Shown here one piece after another: positions 26,645 through 35,227 of a stretch of 64,000 nucleotides of DNA; positions within the stretch are counted from its first letter, which is position 1; each line of letters begins with the position of its first letter. The notes beneath the pieces are model-generated. The model did no database searches. It was not told where the DNA came from and saw only the letters and a list, made by a program, of their open reading frames with translations. Source of the DNA: Oscillospiraceae bacterium (GTDB taxonomy: Bacteria > Bacillota > Clostridia > Oscillospirales > Ruminococcaceae); assembly GCA_902779915.1 (NCBI GenBank), contig CACZDM010000001.1, positions 62,001-126,000 of the forward strand, written 5' to 3'. The position numbers were made by a program, and so were the translations under genes.

Positions 26645-27283
26645 ATGAATAGATTATATATGTTTACGGATTTTGAAAATTTAAAACTCAAGGATCTAAA
26701 ATCCCATATCAACTGTATGCCGCCTGAGCGAATCGAAAAATTCAACAAGCTGTCCATGCCCCAGGATAAATTGAACTGCGTTGTGGCGTATTTTTTGCTG
26801 TTTTTTGCTTTGAAAGAATGCTGTTTATCTGCGCCTAGACTGCCAATATCCTTTTTGTATGGCAAAAATCAAAAGCCGCGCATAAAAACCCTTCCAAACC
26901 TTCATTTTAACATCAGCCACACACACAAAGCCGTGGTGTGCGCGATATCCAGCAACGAAATCGGCGTTGACATCGAAAAAATACGGCCAATCAATCTCAA
27001 AATTTCCAGTAGAATATGCACAAAATCCGAGCAAAAATTGATTGAAAATTCGCGCAATAAGCAAAAAATGTTGCTTGAGATATGGACAAAAAAGGAAAGT
27101 TATGCTAAAATGACTGGGTCTAGTGTTTTTGAGAATTTTTTGCAGCTCGACACTTCAACCCTGCCAAGGACTTTTTGCTTTGAACGCGATGGATTCATCA
27201 TCAGCTTGAGTTTTTCTGGCGCCAAGGTTGATTTTTTGGAGCCAACTCGGGTTTTGGCGCGCGAAATTTTGGATTTGATGTGA
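26645..27283 (+). CDS. 4'-phosphopantetheinyl transferase (Sfp type)
   Basis: Sfp-type enzymes transfer phosphopantetheine from CoA to carrier-protein serines. Signature motifs: 'PNLHFNISHTHKAVVCAIS' (about residues 80-98), 'IGVDIEKIRPI' with the metal-binding Asp/Glu, and 'LEIWTKKESYAKMTG'. 212 residues, slightly short. No NRPS/PKS or fatty-acid genes are nearby, so it may be a general transferase standing in for AcpS or serving a distant cluster. The ribosome-binding site before ATG at 26645 is weak (GGCGG). Confidence 0.93.
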   Translation: MNRLYMFTDFENLKLKDLKSHINCMPPERIEKFNKLSMPQDKLNCVVAYFLLFFALKECCLSAPRLPISFLYGKNQKPRIKTLPNLHFNISHTHKAVVCAISSNEIGVDIEKIRPINLKISSRICTKSEQKLIENSRNKQKMLLEIWTKKESYAKMTGSSVFENFLQLDTSTLPRTFCFERDGFIISLSFSGAKVDFLEPTRVLAREILDLM

Positions 27284-27291
27284 ATGCAAAT

Positions 27292-27336
27292 AAAGCTGCA
27301 GGCCAAATGAATAATTCAGTCCACAGCTTTGATTTG
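27292..27336 (+). terminator. probable terminator after the Sfp-type gene
   Basis: AAAGCTG pairs with CAGCTTT around a long loop, followed by GATTTGTTGT; lies between convergent genes, moderately convincing. Confidence 0.5.
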
Positions 27337-27349
27337 TTGTCGTGTGTTT

Positions 27350-27745
27350 TTAATCTTTGAAAGCGCTTCTAGGCTCTGTTTTACATCCCTTTTTATTTGC
27401 GCATATCCTATATTTTTCGCTGCAATCATCAACACAAACCGTGAAGCAATATATTCCGTGTTTATCGCTGATTGTTTGCTCTATGAAAACGACTTCCGGG
27501 CATCCGCATTTTTTAGTTATTTTAGAAAGCGTGACAGTTGCTCCAGCAACAAAACATCCGCATTGGTCTTTAATTTGGCCCCAAATTTTAACTTTTTTGA
27601 ACTGCTTAATCTTTATATCTGCTCTTACTTCTTTCTCGCATGGGTTTATAGTCACCTCAACGCCTTTGTCGCTTCTGCGTTGTTTAACATCACATTCTGC
27701 ATTTAAATCATACAAATATTTGTCATATTCTTTGCAATCATTCAT
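27350..27745 (-). CDS. cysteine-rich protein with a carboxypeptidase-regulatory-like beta domain
   Basis: 131 residues, no signal peptide or membrane segment. The central part 'KIWGQIKDQCGCFVAGATVT' followed by 'ISDKHGIYCFTV' matches the beta-sandwich repeat of carboxypeptidase-regulatory-like/CnaB domains, in which a variable gene product is decorated with extra cysteines (pairs CGC at two places, CVDDC, C near the ends). Similar Cys-rich proteins in spore formers are sometimes associated with spore surface layers, but nothing here proves that. AGGAGA lies 11 bases before the ATG. Confidence 0.65.
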   Translation of the reverse strand: MNDCKEYDKYLYDLNAECDVKQRRSDKGVEVTINPCEKEVRADIKIKQFKKVKIWGQIKDQCGCFVAGATVTLSKITKKCGCPEVVFIEQTISDKHGIYCFTVCVDDCSEKYRICANKKGCKTEPRSAFKD

Positions 27746-28039
27746 AATTTACGACATCTCCTAATTAAATTGTTGTTTTGTTAGTTTTTGAATTTTTATA
27801 TTCTGGAAGTAAGATATTGCTATTTTTGAGGAATATATGAAAGGTTTCAATTAATATCGCAGCCCCATTTAATGCTCTCACCGCATCCGAGCTCGGTCGT
27901 GTCTATATATAGAGAAATTTGAGTTTTAATCTCCCTATGTTTTTAGTTTATGACGATGGGTCGTTTTTTGTGAAAACATGTTACTTATTAAATTTTAATA
28001 TCCAACATATAATTTTTAATATAAATTATATGGATGTGA
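27746..28039. other. intergenic region without recognised gene
   Basis: AT-rich. A short GC-richer patch near 27885-27905 (CACCGCATCCGAGCTCGGTCGTG) and a TAATATAAATTATA stretch just before the next gene, possibly its -10 region. Nothing else recognised. Confidence 0.5.
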
Positions 28040-28702
28040 TTGGATTTGGCAAAAAGATTTATTAGCACTATTATTGACAGCGTTTTGAGATTCAAATTTG
28101 GAGCCAGCAAAAATGGTCGAATGGGGTTTTCGCCTGCTGCTGAAGGTTTTGAATCCAAAGCCAAATCTTCTGGCTCTTGCGGCTTTTTTGTTCCGTTTGC
28201 AACTGGAAAATCTGCAACGCTTTGGGTTGATTCTTCCGGCCTTTCAACAGCTTGCTTGATCGGATTTGGAAACAGTTCTTGCGAACACACAAAAATCATC
28301 AAAAATAAAGGCAATATCCAGCTTTTTGGCCTGAAAAATCACTTTGGTTTCCCGATTCCAGCAAGTTGTCGATTGAAAAAAATCGTTGCCAGTTTTTTTG
28401 CGTATGAAGTAAATATAAATAGCTCGATTGACCTGTTTCCGTGTGTGTATATCGCAAAATCCAAAGGCGTTGGAAAGCCGTTTAAATTGACTGAATCAAC
28501 CAAAACATCAACCAAAACTCCGCTTAAAAATTCCGATTCATGTTTAAAGCTGCAAGAAATTTTAGCAACTTCTTCTGATCTAGAAACCGATTTTGATTTT
28601 TCCGATCGAGTCGCGATTTGTTTGACGCTTGAAGCAAAAGGAAAAATCACAGACAGATTGGAGACATCCTTGTTTTGCAGCGGCAGTTTATTATTTGGCT
28701 AG
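28040..28702 (+). CDS. hypothetical protein
   Basis: 220 residues, unrecognised. Composition is Ser/Lys-rich with beta-type segments ('CGFFVPFATGKSATLWVDSS', 'VAICLTLEAKGKITDRLE') and no clear signal peptide, transmembrane helix or catalytic motif. The start is uncertain: TTG at 28040 follows GGATGTGA, a weak site. Open frames also occur on the other strand, but codon positions on the plus strand look more gene-like (GC-rich third positions as in neighbouring genes). It could be a lineage-specific structural or coat protein; no functional claim is made. Confidence 0.55.
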   Translation: MDLAKRFISTIIDSVLRFKFGASKNGRMGFSPAAEGFESKAKSSGSCGFFVPFATGKSATLWVDSSGLSTACLIGFGNSSCEHTKIIKNKGNIQLFGLKNHFGFPIPASCRLKKIVASFFAYEVNINSSIDLFPCVYIAKSKGVGKPFKLTESTKTSTKTPLKNSDSCLKLQEILATSSDLETDFDFSDRVAICLTLEAKGKITDRLETSLFCSGSLLFG

Positions 28703-28764
28703 ATCCGGCAATTTTTTGAGGCTTTAAAGTTACCTATGTTACCCACAGGTTTTGCCGCGGACAC

Positions 28765-28890
28765 CTAACTACCGCTTGTTGAGGCCGCTTTCAAAAAGAC
28801 TTGAAGATCAAGAAGATTTAATATTACAGTTAGTTGTCAAACGGCGGCTTTTTAAGCAAAAATTTTAAAGAGACAATCATAACCCCCCTT
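28765..28890 (-). repeat. single degenerate arm of the inverted-repeat element
   Basis: Right-arm-like sequence: inner boundary CTAACTACCGCTTGTTGAGG, then TTACAGTTAGTTGTCAAACGGCGGC and a decayed outer end GAGACAATCATAACCC. No matching left arm is visible upstream. Confidence 0.6.
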
Positions 28891-28930
28891 AGATCCTCAA
28901 ATTATTTCAGCAAATTCGACAAAATATGTC

Positions 28931-28959
28931 TTGAATTTTGTTTTTAAATGTGATAGTAT
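28931..28959 (+). promoter_or_regulatory. probable promoter of pckG
   Basis: TTGAAT (28931-28936), 17 bases, TAGTAT (28954-28959). It lies inside the longest possible reading frame of pckG and supports the downstream start. Confidence 0.6.
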
Positions 28960-29008
28960 GTTTAAAGTGCGTTTTTTATATATGATTACAAAAAGGAGAA
29001 TAGTATGT

Positions 29009-30778
29009 ATGTTAACTAATAATCAAAACGTTTTAAACTGGGTTGACGAAATGGTTAATCTTTGCAAGCCGGATAAAGTTGTTTGGATTGATGGAAGCGA
29101 AACTCAGCTTAAATTGCTCAAAGAAGAAGCGATCAAAACAAAAGAAATGATTGAGCTTAATCAAGAAAAGCTTCCGGGATGTTTGCTCCACAGAACCCAG
29201 CCTAATGACGTTGCTCGCGTTGAAGACAGGACATTTATCTGCTCCAAAGACAAAAATGACGCCGGCCCAACCAACAATTGGTGTGATCCAAAAGAAATGT
29301 ATGGAAAATTAACTCCGCTGTTTGATGGAGTTATGAAGGGCAGGACTATGTATATCATCCCATATTCCATGGGCCCGATTGGTTCTCCAATGGCAAAAGT
29401 TGGCGTTGAAATAACCGACTCAATCTATGTCGTTTTAAACATGAACATCATGACTCGCATGGGAAAAGCTGCGTTTGAAAATTTGGATGAAAATTCTAAT
29501 GATTTTGTTCGCGGGCTTCATTCAAAAGCAAATGTCGACCCCAATAACCGCTATATTGTCCATTTCCCTGAAGACAACACGATATGGTCTATTAATTCGG
29601 CCTATGGAGGAAATGTTTTGCTGGGGAAAAAATGTTTTGCGCTTCGAATCGCTTCATATCAAGGTAAAAACGAAGGCTGGATGGCAGAGCATATGCTCAT
29701 TCTTGGAATTGAAAATCCAAAAGGCGAAGTCAAATATGTTGCGGCTGCTTTCCCTTCGGCTTGCGGGAAAACCAACCTTGCTATGCTGATTCCTCCAAAA
29801 ATATATAAAGACCAGGGATATAAAGTTTGGACGGTTGGCGACGACATCGCGTGGATTAAACCAGGAGAAGACGGAAGGCTATATGCCATAAATCCTGAAA
29901 ATGGCTTTTTTGGAGTTGCTCCTGGAACAAGCGCCAAATCTAATTTTAACGCATTGGAATCAACCAAGAAAAACACCATATTCACAAATGTTGCGCACGA
30001 TTTGCAAAACAACACTGTTTGGTGGGAAGGATTGAATGATAACCCGCCAGAAAATGCGATGGACTGGACAGGAAAGCCTTGGAATGGCAAAAAATCTGAA
30101 GTCAAAGGCGCCCATCCCAACTCCAGGTTCACAGCTCCTGCTAAAAATTGCCCCTGCATCAGCCCCGAGTTTGATAATCCTCAAGGCGTTCCGCTTTCTG
30201 CAATAATATTCGGCGGACGACGCGCTAAAACTGCCCCCCTTGTCTATCAATCATTTGACTGGGAGCATGGCGTTTTTGTTGGCGCAACCATGGCTTCGGA
30301 AACAACTGCAGCAGCAACAGGAGAGGTTGGAGTCATACGGAGAGATCCAATGGCAATGCTTCCGTTTTGTGGATATCACATGGGAGATTATTTTAAACAT
30401 TGGCTTGATATGGGCAAAAAAATTTCTGATAAAGCCCCAAAAATTTTCAATGTCAACTGGTTTAGGACGGACGAAAACGGGAAATTCATATGGCCTGGTT
30501 TTGGGGATAATATGCGGGTTCTTGCGTGGATTCTTGATCGTTGCGATGGCAAGGCTTGCGCGGTTAAAACTGAAATAGGATATGAGCCCAAACCCCAAGA
30601 TATCAACACGCAAGGTTTGGAAATTGATTCGGATACTATCAAAGATTTGCTGTCTGTTGATCGGGATCTTTGGAAAAAAGAAGCAGACGAAATTGAAAAA
30701 TTTTTCGCTCAATTTGGAAATCGGCTTCCGGAAGAAATGAAATCCCAGCTTAAAAATTTGAAAGACAGATTATCCTGA
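29009..30778 (+). CDS. pckG: phosphoenolpyruvate carboxykinase (GTP)
   Basis: Interconverts oxaloacetate plus GTP and PEP plus CO2. 589 residues, the GTP-type length. '[14 protein letters not shown]' is the kinase-1 P-loop with its reactive Cys, '[21 protein letters not shown]' carries the kinase-2/metal ligands, and 'TRMG', '[15 protein letters not shown]' and '[18 protein letters not shown]' are GTP-PEPCK specific. ATG at 29009 has GGAGA nine bases upstream; the frame runs back to 28931 through the promoter. Alone in its operon, with a strong terminator. Confidence 0.97.
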   Translation: MLTNNQNVLNWVDEMVNLCKPDKVVWIDGSETQLKLLKEEAIKTKEMIELNQEKLPGCLLHRTQPNDVARVEDRTFICSKDKNDAGPTNNWCDPKEMYGKLTPLFDGVMKGRTMYIIPYSMGPIGSPMAKVGVEITDSIYVVLNMNIMTRMGKAAFENLDENSNDFVRGLHSKANVDPNNRYIVHFPEDNTIWSINSAYGGNVLLGKKCFALRIASYQGKNEGWMAEHMLILGIENPKGEVKYVAAAFPSACGKTNLAMLIPPKIYKDQGYKVWTVGDDIAWIKPGEDGRLYAINPENGFFGVAPGTSAKSNFNALESTKKNTIFTNVAHDLQNNTVWWEGLNDNPPENAMDWTGKPWNGKKSEVKGAHPNSRFTAPAKNCPCISPEFDNPQGVPLSAIIFGGRRAKTAPLVYQSFDWEHGVFVGATMASETTAAATGEVGVIRRDPMAMLPFCGYHMGDYFKHWLDMGKKISDKAPKIFNVNWFRTDENGKFIWPGFGDNMRVLAWILDRCDGKACAVKTEIGYEPKPQDINTQGLEIDSDTIKDLLSVDRDLWKKEADEIEKFFAQFGNRLPEEMKSQLKNLKDRLS

Positions 30779-30790
30779 GATTTTAACGAG

Positions 30791-30838
30791 GGCTCGCCGC
30801 ATCTTGAGTTTTGGCTGATTTTGTGGCGAGTTTTTTCA
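30791..30838 (+). terminator. pckG terminator
   Basis: GCTCGCCGC pairs with GTGGCGAG around a 20-base loop, followed by TTTTTTC. Confidence 0.88.
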
Positions 30839-30865
30839 TTATTTTCAAAATTTGCGTTTTTTCTC

Positions 30866-30894
30866 TTGACGAATTCAAAAATTTATAATATAAT
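30866..30894 (+). promoter_or_regulatory. orphan sigma-A-type promoter
   Basis: TTGACG (30866-30871), 17 bases, TATAAT (30889-30894), with Shine-Dalgarno-like GGAGAGGTG at about 30911 and AAGGAGGT at about 30991, but no intact gene follows either. Confidence 0.6.
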
Positions 30895-30899
30895 ATCTG

Positions 30900-31575
30900 C
30901 ATTAGAGTCTGGAGAGGTGATTTTAGCGATTAGTTAGAAGTTTATTCCATGCATGGTTTGAGTGTAATCATTGGCTTTAAAATATATTCGAAGGAGGTTG
31001 TTATTTATTAATAGAGTCTATAATTTAAAACAAATCTGTTTGTTTTGCCTGAATTTGTTGCGATAGCAAAAAAGATGCCCAAGCGCAAGCTGAAAGCTCT
31101 TTTGAAAACTTCTAAAAACTTTCAGATTCGGTTTTTCAAGTCAAAAAATCAACTCATTTTAACAAAGCAACTTTAGCAAACAAAAATTTTTCATATATTC
31201 AAAGTTTAGATGACGTTGAATTCAGTTAAAATGCTGATTATATACATATATCACTTAAATAGCACCAAATATGGAGCAAAATATCAAAAGCTGGCTCAAA
31301 CCAGGGAAGTTTCTCTTTTTCACTGACGCGTTTTTGTTCCCTTTATTGATTGCCCAGGGGCCCACGAGTCAGCTGTTAGCTAACAGTTGTTATGATTTGC
31401 AAGAATTTAATTTGACGAATTTTTTGGCAAAACGCTTCTGTATCAGGCTATATCGTTGCTTGCGGGCTGATTTTAAGCCTGGCTAAAGACAAAATCGTCA
31501 AGTTTGAAATTATTATGAATTGAGAAACAATTTTCAAAAGACGCGAGGTGATAATTGTGACCTAGTGCTAAAAAA
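30900..31575 (+). pseudogene. gene-less stretch, possible remnant of a membrane-protein gene
   Basis: Behind the promoter only very short frames remain (for example 20 codons from the ATG near 30950). Around 31424-31520 one frame reads 'SGYIVACGLILSLAKDKIVK', resembling a transmembrane helix with flanking charges, but it is broken by stops and frameshifts upstream. A GC-containing palindrome AGCTGTTAGCTAACAGTT occurs at about 31370-31388. Interpretation as gene decay is tentative; it could also be unannotated regulatory RNA. Confidence 0.3.
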
Positions 31576-31929
31576 TTATTGTTTTTTGTGAAATAATTCT
31601 CGCAGTCCAAATATAAAAAGCAGTATGGAAAACAGTTTAGATAAAAATTCAACTTTAAATAAAAATGTTGTTGAAATTCCGATCAAAACTCCAACGATTC
31701 CAGAAATTATTGAAACCAGAAGTGGTTTTTTGTCGATAAGTTTGTTTTTTATGTGGAAAAATATAGAAATTATAGCTATTGGAATAAAAAACATTATATT
31801 CATTCCCTGAGCATCTATTTGGTTTATTTCCAAAATCGTTGTTAAATATATGACTAATATAAATCCTCCTCCAAGGCCCATAGATGCTGTCATGCCGGAT
31901 AAAAATCCAACTAAAATTTTAATAATCAT
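31576..31929 (-). CDS. TauE/SafE-type transporter half protein B
   Basis: 117 residues with about four transmembrane segments and the TauE/SafE repeat motif 'SGMTASMGLGGGFILVIYL' in the first helix pair. Full-length TauE/SafE anion exporters carry two such repeats in one chain of about 250 residues; here each repeat is a separate gene. The start ATG (31929) overlaps the stop of the upstream half by four bases, suggesting coupled synthesis and a heterodimer. Substrate unknown; family members export sulfite, sulfoacetate or similar anions. Confidence 0.85.
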   Translation of the reverse strand: MIIKILVGFLSGMTASMGLGGGFILVIYLTTILEINQIDAQGMNIMFFIPIAIISIFFHIKNKLIDKKPLLVSIISGIVGVLIGISTTFLFKVEFLSKLFSILLFIFGLRELFHKKQ

Positions 31930-32279
31930 TTGAAAAACAACCTTATACTCGATATTATAATAATTATGCCAAATATTCTTCTTAAAAGATCGGTTTTGAT
32001 TTTTTTAAGCAGGTGGCTTCCAAAAATGACGCCAACTGCTCCTGCAGGGATATATCCTAAAGTGTTTTGAAAATCTATGTGTCCTCCAAAATAGTATCCA
32101 AAAAAGCTCAAAAAACTCAATCCTGCTATTATTACAATAGATGTTGCATGTGAATTTTTAGGATTTATTCCTGCTTTTTCAAGCATTGGAACGACAATTA
32201 TTCCCCCTCCAGCGCCAAACATTCCGTTAAGAAGCCCCGCAACAAGGCCAACCAGTCCGAATTTGAGATTGTTTTTCAA
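31926..32279 (-). CDS. TauE/SafE-type transporter half protein A
   Basis: 117 residues with four hydrophobic segments; 'GLVAGLLNGMFGAGGGIIVV' is the N-terminal TauE repeat motif, followed by 'NPKNSHATSIVIIAGLSFLS'. TTG at 32279 has AGGAGG six bases upstream; the frame continues to 32573 but through unrelated sequence with no start signals. Coupled by a four-base overlap to half protein B. Confidence 0.87.
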   Translation of the reverse strand: MKNNLKFGLVGLVAGLLNGMFGAGGGIIVVPMLEKAGINPKNSHATSIVIIAGLSFLSFFGYYFGGHIDFQNTLGYIPAGAVGVIFGSHLLKKIKTDLLRRIFGIIIIISSIRLFFK

Positions 32280-32650
32280 ATTTTGCCTCCTAAAAATAAA
32301 AAAAACACTGTATTTAATATTAACACAGAGCCAAATTTTATACAAAAATATATATAAAGATAGACCGCCTTGCCGTCGTGTGTATAACCTAAACCCGCAA
32401 ATAACAAGCGGTGGGTAATGCTCTCCCGAATGTTTCGCGCTCCCTTCGTCTGATGAAAAAACACCAGGAGGTCTGCAGTCCGCAATCGGAGACCGAGCTC
32501 CCAATAGTAAAGTGTTGGATTTATATAAACCACACAAACTACTCAAAGCAGTCTTATCACATATATTATACAAGTAATATTACGAATATTCAACTAGCAA
32601 TATGCACAAATATTTCAATGAAAATCAGCAAAAATTCAACAAAATCATGA
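32280..32650. other. intergenic region with a hairpin and possible repeat debris
   Basis: No gene supported. 'AACAAGCGGTGGGTAATGCTC' (about 32402) resembles the inner boundary of the inverted-repeat elements. GGAGGTCT (32467) pairs with AGACC...CTCC (to 32501), an imperfect GC-rich hairpin in otherwise AT-rich DNA. Confidence 0.45.
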
Positions 32651-32935
32651 TTATTCAAACAATCCGTTTAGTTTTTCAAGAAATATGTTTCCGATTCTTT
32701 CATATTCAACATCATCATCAATCGTTGCCCAAAGCTCTTCATTTCCCTCATAAACTGATTTTAAAACCACCAGCTCTGCATATTCATTAAAAACCTCCTC
32801 AGTCCCTTCATAATAAGGAATCACAGCATAATATGTCTGGTTGTCGATTTCCATAGAATCCAAAAGCTCAAACTGATGCTTTGTCCCTTCTTGATCGGTT
32901 AGTGTGTATATAATAGGCTCATAATTATCGTTCAT
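32651..32935 (-). CDS. DUF1292 family protein
   Basis: 94 acidic residues: 'IIYTLTDQEGTKHQFELLDS' then 'QTYYAVIPYYE' and 'LVVLKSVYEGNEELWATIDD', the DUF1292 (YrzB-like) pattern found across Bacillota, usually beside the alaS/yrrK region; here it stands alone. Function unknown. ATG at 32935 lies downstream of a consensus promoter. Confidence 0.9.
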   Translation of the reverse strand: MNDNYEPIIYTLTDQEGTKHQFELLDSMEIDNQTYYAVIPYYEGTEEVFNEYAELVVLKSVYEGNEELWATIDDDVEYERIGNIFLEKLNGLFE

Positions 32936-32971
32936 GTCAAAATCTCCAAAATCAATTAAACTTTCGAGAAC

Positions 32972-33000
32972 ATTCTATAATAAAGTCCCTAATTTGTCAA
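32972..33000 (-). promoter_or_regulatory. promoter of the DUF1292 gene
   Basis: Minus strand: TTGACA (33000-32995), 17 bases, TAGAAT (32977-32972). Confidence 0.82.
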
Positions 33001-33228
33001 CAAAAAAAATAAAGGTGTGGTTTAAAAATTTAAATTTGTATTTTGCAATATGCACATATACATATATATTTGCAACTGATTTCAAAAATATTTCAACAAT
33101 TGAATTTAACTATTTTATTAACTTTTGAATAAAATATAGTGAGTCATATTTGATTAAATTATGTGACTTTTGGAAAGAATAAAAATATCAATAAAAAATT
33201 GTGTTTCAAGCAAAGGAGTGTGCGTTTC

Positions 33229-33600
33229 ATGACCGTGAAACGAGGAGAAATTTATTATGCGGATTTAAGTCCGGTTATAGGATCAGAGCAAGGCGGGATC
33301 AGGCCTGTTCTAATTGTTCAAAATGATATGGGAAATAAATATAGTCCCACTGTTATAGCAGCTGCGATAACAAGCCAATGCGATAAGGCGAAACTGCCAA
33401 CGCATATAGAGATTGACGCTAAACAGTGTGGCCTGTCTAAAAATTCGGTTGTTTTGCTCGAGCAGGTTCGGACAATCGACAAAAAAAGATTAAAAGAAAA
33501 AACAGGAGAACTGGATCAATCTCGCATGGTATGTGTGGATAATGCCATTTCTGTCAGCTTCGGTTTAGGATATATGAGCAAAGTTAACGAAGCGGTTTAA
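33229..33600 (+). CDS. MazF/NdoA-type endoribonuclease toxin
   Basis: 123 residues: '[20 protein letters not shown]', '[11 protein letters not shown]' and '[10 protein letters not shown]', then '[20 protein letters not shown]', matching Bacillus NdoA almost segment by segment, including the catalytic Arg and Thr of the family. MazF cleaves mRNA at short motifs. AAAGGAG precedes ATG at 33229. No MazE/NdoAI-like antitoxin gene lies immediately upstream, where it normally would; the 290 bases before it are AT-rich with no ORF. Confidence 0.93.
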   Translation: MTVKRGEIYYADLSPVIGSEQGGIRPVLIVQNDMGNKYSPTVIAAAITSQCDKAKLPTHIEIDAKQCGLSKNSVVLLEQVRTIDKKRLKEKTGELDQSRMVCVDNAISVSFGLGYMSKVNEAV

Positions 33601-33795
33601 TTAAAACATGGCTTGGTTAAACGGCTTTTTAAAATCCAAGCCATTGTTAAATTCAGCGTTTATTAGCTTGGTTTTTGAAATCAAAACAATAAAGTCTAGT
33701 ATTATTTACATAATCAACTCGAGCCAAAAATTTTCAAATATGTGAATAATATATAAATTTTTAGAGATATTTTTTGAAGGGAGATTTAAAAAAAA

Positions 33796-35163
33796 GTGAA
33801 TAATAGCCTGCTGGACGGCGTCAAAACGGTTCATTTCATCGGAATTGGCGGCTCAGGAATGTTTCCCCTTGTTCAAATTTTACATGAAAAGGGATTTGAA
33901 ATAACCGGCTCTGACAACAACGAATCTGATACATTAAAGATGGTTCGAAATCTTGGAATAAAAGTGAATATGAATCAAAGAGCTGAAAATATAAAAAACG
34001 TTGATTTAATTATATACACATCCGCAGTATTTGATGACAATCCTGAGCTCGTCGCGGCGAAAAAAAGCAAAATAAAAACCATTGAGCGAAATGATCTTTT
34101 GGGATATTTAACCGCGCTGCATTCTGATTGTGTGTGTGTGTGCGGAACACATGGAAAAACAACGACAACCTCAATGCTGACTCAAATTTTACTAGATTCT
34201 AATATGGACCCGTCAGCGGTTATCGGAGGAAAGTTAAAGTCGATCAATTCATACGCAAGGCTGGGAAATTCTCAAATTATGGTGTGTGAAGCTTGTGAAT
34301 ATGCTAACCATTTTTTAAAACTTGCCCCAGATATTAGCATTGTGCTAAATATTGATAACGATCATATGGAATATTTTAAAACAGTTAAAAATCTCAAAAA
34401 TTCCTTTGGAAAATTTTTAAATCAAACCACAAAAACTGTGATATATAATGGCGATGACGAAAACGTTTCGGATGTTGTTTCTGCAGTTGATAAAAAGCGC
34501 ATATCATTTGGATTTTTGCCAACTAATGACTTCTATCCAACGAATATCTCTAGAATTTCAGGAACAAAAACAAAATTTTCGATTTGCAGACGAGGAAAAA
34601 TTGTTGCAAAAGATGTTGAAATATTCGTTCCCGGTCGCCACAACATTTTAAACGCTGTTGCTGCTGCGGCGGCTGCTTTTGAGCTCAAAGCCCCGGTTGA
34701 AGGGATTCTTAAAGGGCTTTTTAATTTCAGAGGCGTTGGAAGGCGATTTGAATTTATTGGAGAAAAAAACGGAATAACCGTTGTTGACGACTATGCCCAC
34801 CACCCAACCGAAATATACGCAACCCTAAAAGCCGCGAAGGAATGCGGATTTAAAAAAGTTTGGGCAGTCCACCAACCATTCACATATTCAAGAACCAAAA
34901 TGTTGATTGACGAATTTGCAAAAGCTTTGGGCGTCGCGGACAGGGTTGTTTTAACTGAGATCATGGGGTCGCGCGAAAAAAACACATTTGGAGTATATGC
35001 AAAGGATCTCGCTGAAAAAATAGATGGATGCGTTTGGTTTAAAACCCAAAGCGAAGCCGCGCAATATGTCCTTGAAAACGCCGATTCTGGCGATCTGGTT
35101 ATCACTCTTGGTTGCGGTGACATTTATAAATGCGCAAAGATAATGGTTTTTGGAAAATATTAA
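33796..35163 (+). CDS. murC: UDP-N-acetylmuramate--L-alanine ligase
   Basis: MurC adds the first amino acid to UDP-MurNAc in peptidoglycan synthesis. 455 residues: N-terminal dinucleotide-like loop 'VHFIGIGGSGMFPL', ATP P-loop 'CVCGTHGKTTTTSML' (about residue 115), and C-terminal 'DDYAHHPTEIYATLKAAKE'. The start is GTG at 33796 with GGGAG about 12 bases upstream, rather far. Not clustered with other mur genes. Confidence 0.97.
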   Translation: MNNSLLDGVKTVHFIGIGGSGMFPLVQILHEKGFEITGSDNNESDTLKMVRNLGIKVNMNQRAENIKNVDLIIYTSAVFDDNPELVAAKKSKIKTIERNDLLGYLTALHSDCVCVCGTHGKTTTTSMLTQILLDSNMDPSAVIGGKLKSINSYARLGNSQIMVCEACEYANHFLKLAPDISIVLNIDNDHMEYFKTVKNLKNSFGKFLNQTTKTVIYNGDDENVSDVVSAVDKKRISFGFLPTNDFYPTNISRISGTKTKFSICRRGKIVAKDVEIFVPGRHNILNAVAAAAAAFELKAPVEGILKGLFNFRGVGRRFEFIGEKNGITVVDDYAHHPTEIYATLKAAKECGFKKVWAVHQPFTYSRTKMLIDEFAKALGVADRVVLTEIMGSREKNTFGVYAKDLAEKIDGCVWFKTQSEAAQYVLENADSGDLVITLGCGDIYKCAKIMVFGKY

Positions 35164-35227
35164 GGTTTAGTCAAAAATAATTCACTATATGCATTAAATA
35201 TTATGTCAGTTTTTTTTAATTGGCATT

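Noticed and set aside
27988..28314. Antisense ORF opposite the 28040 hypothetical gene
   Set aside because: Pro/Glu-rich translation with no start signals; the plus-strand frame is longer and more gene-like.
32280..32573. N-terminal extension of TauE half A
   Set aside because: A strong AGGAGG-spaced TTG at 32279 and loss of family similarity upstream; the extension runs through intergenic repeat-like sequence.
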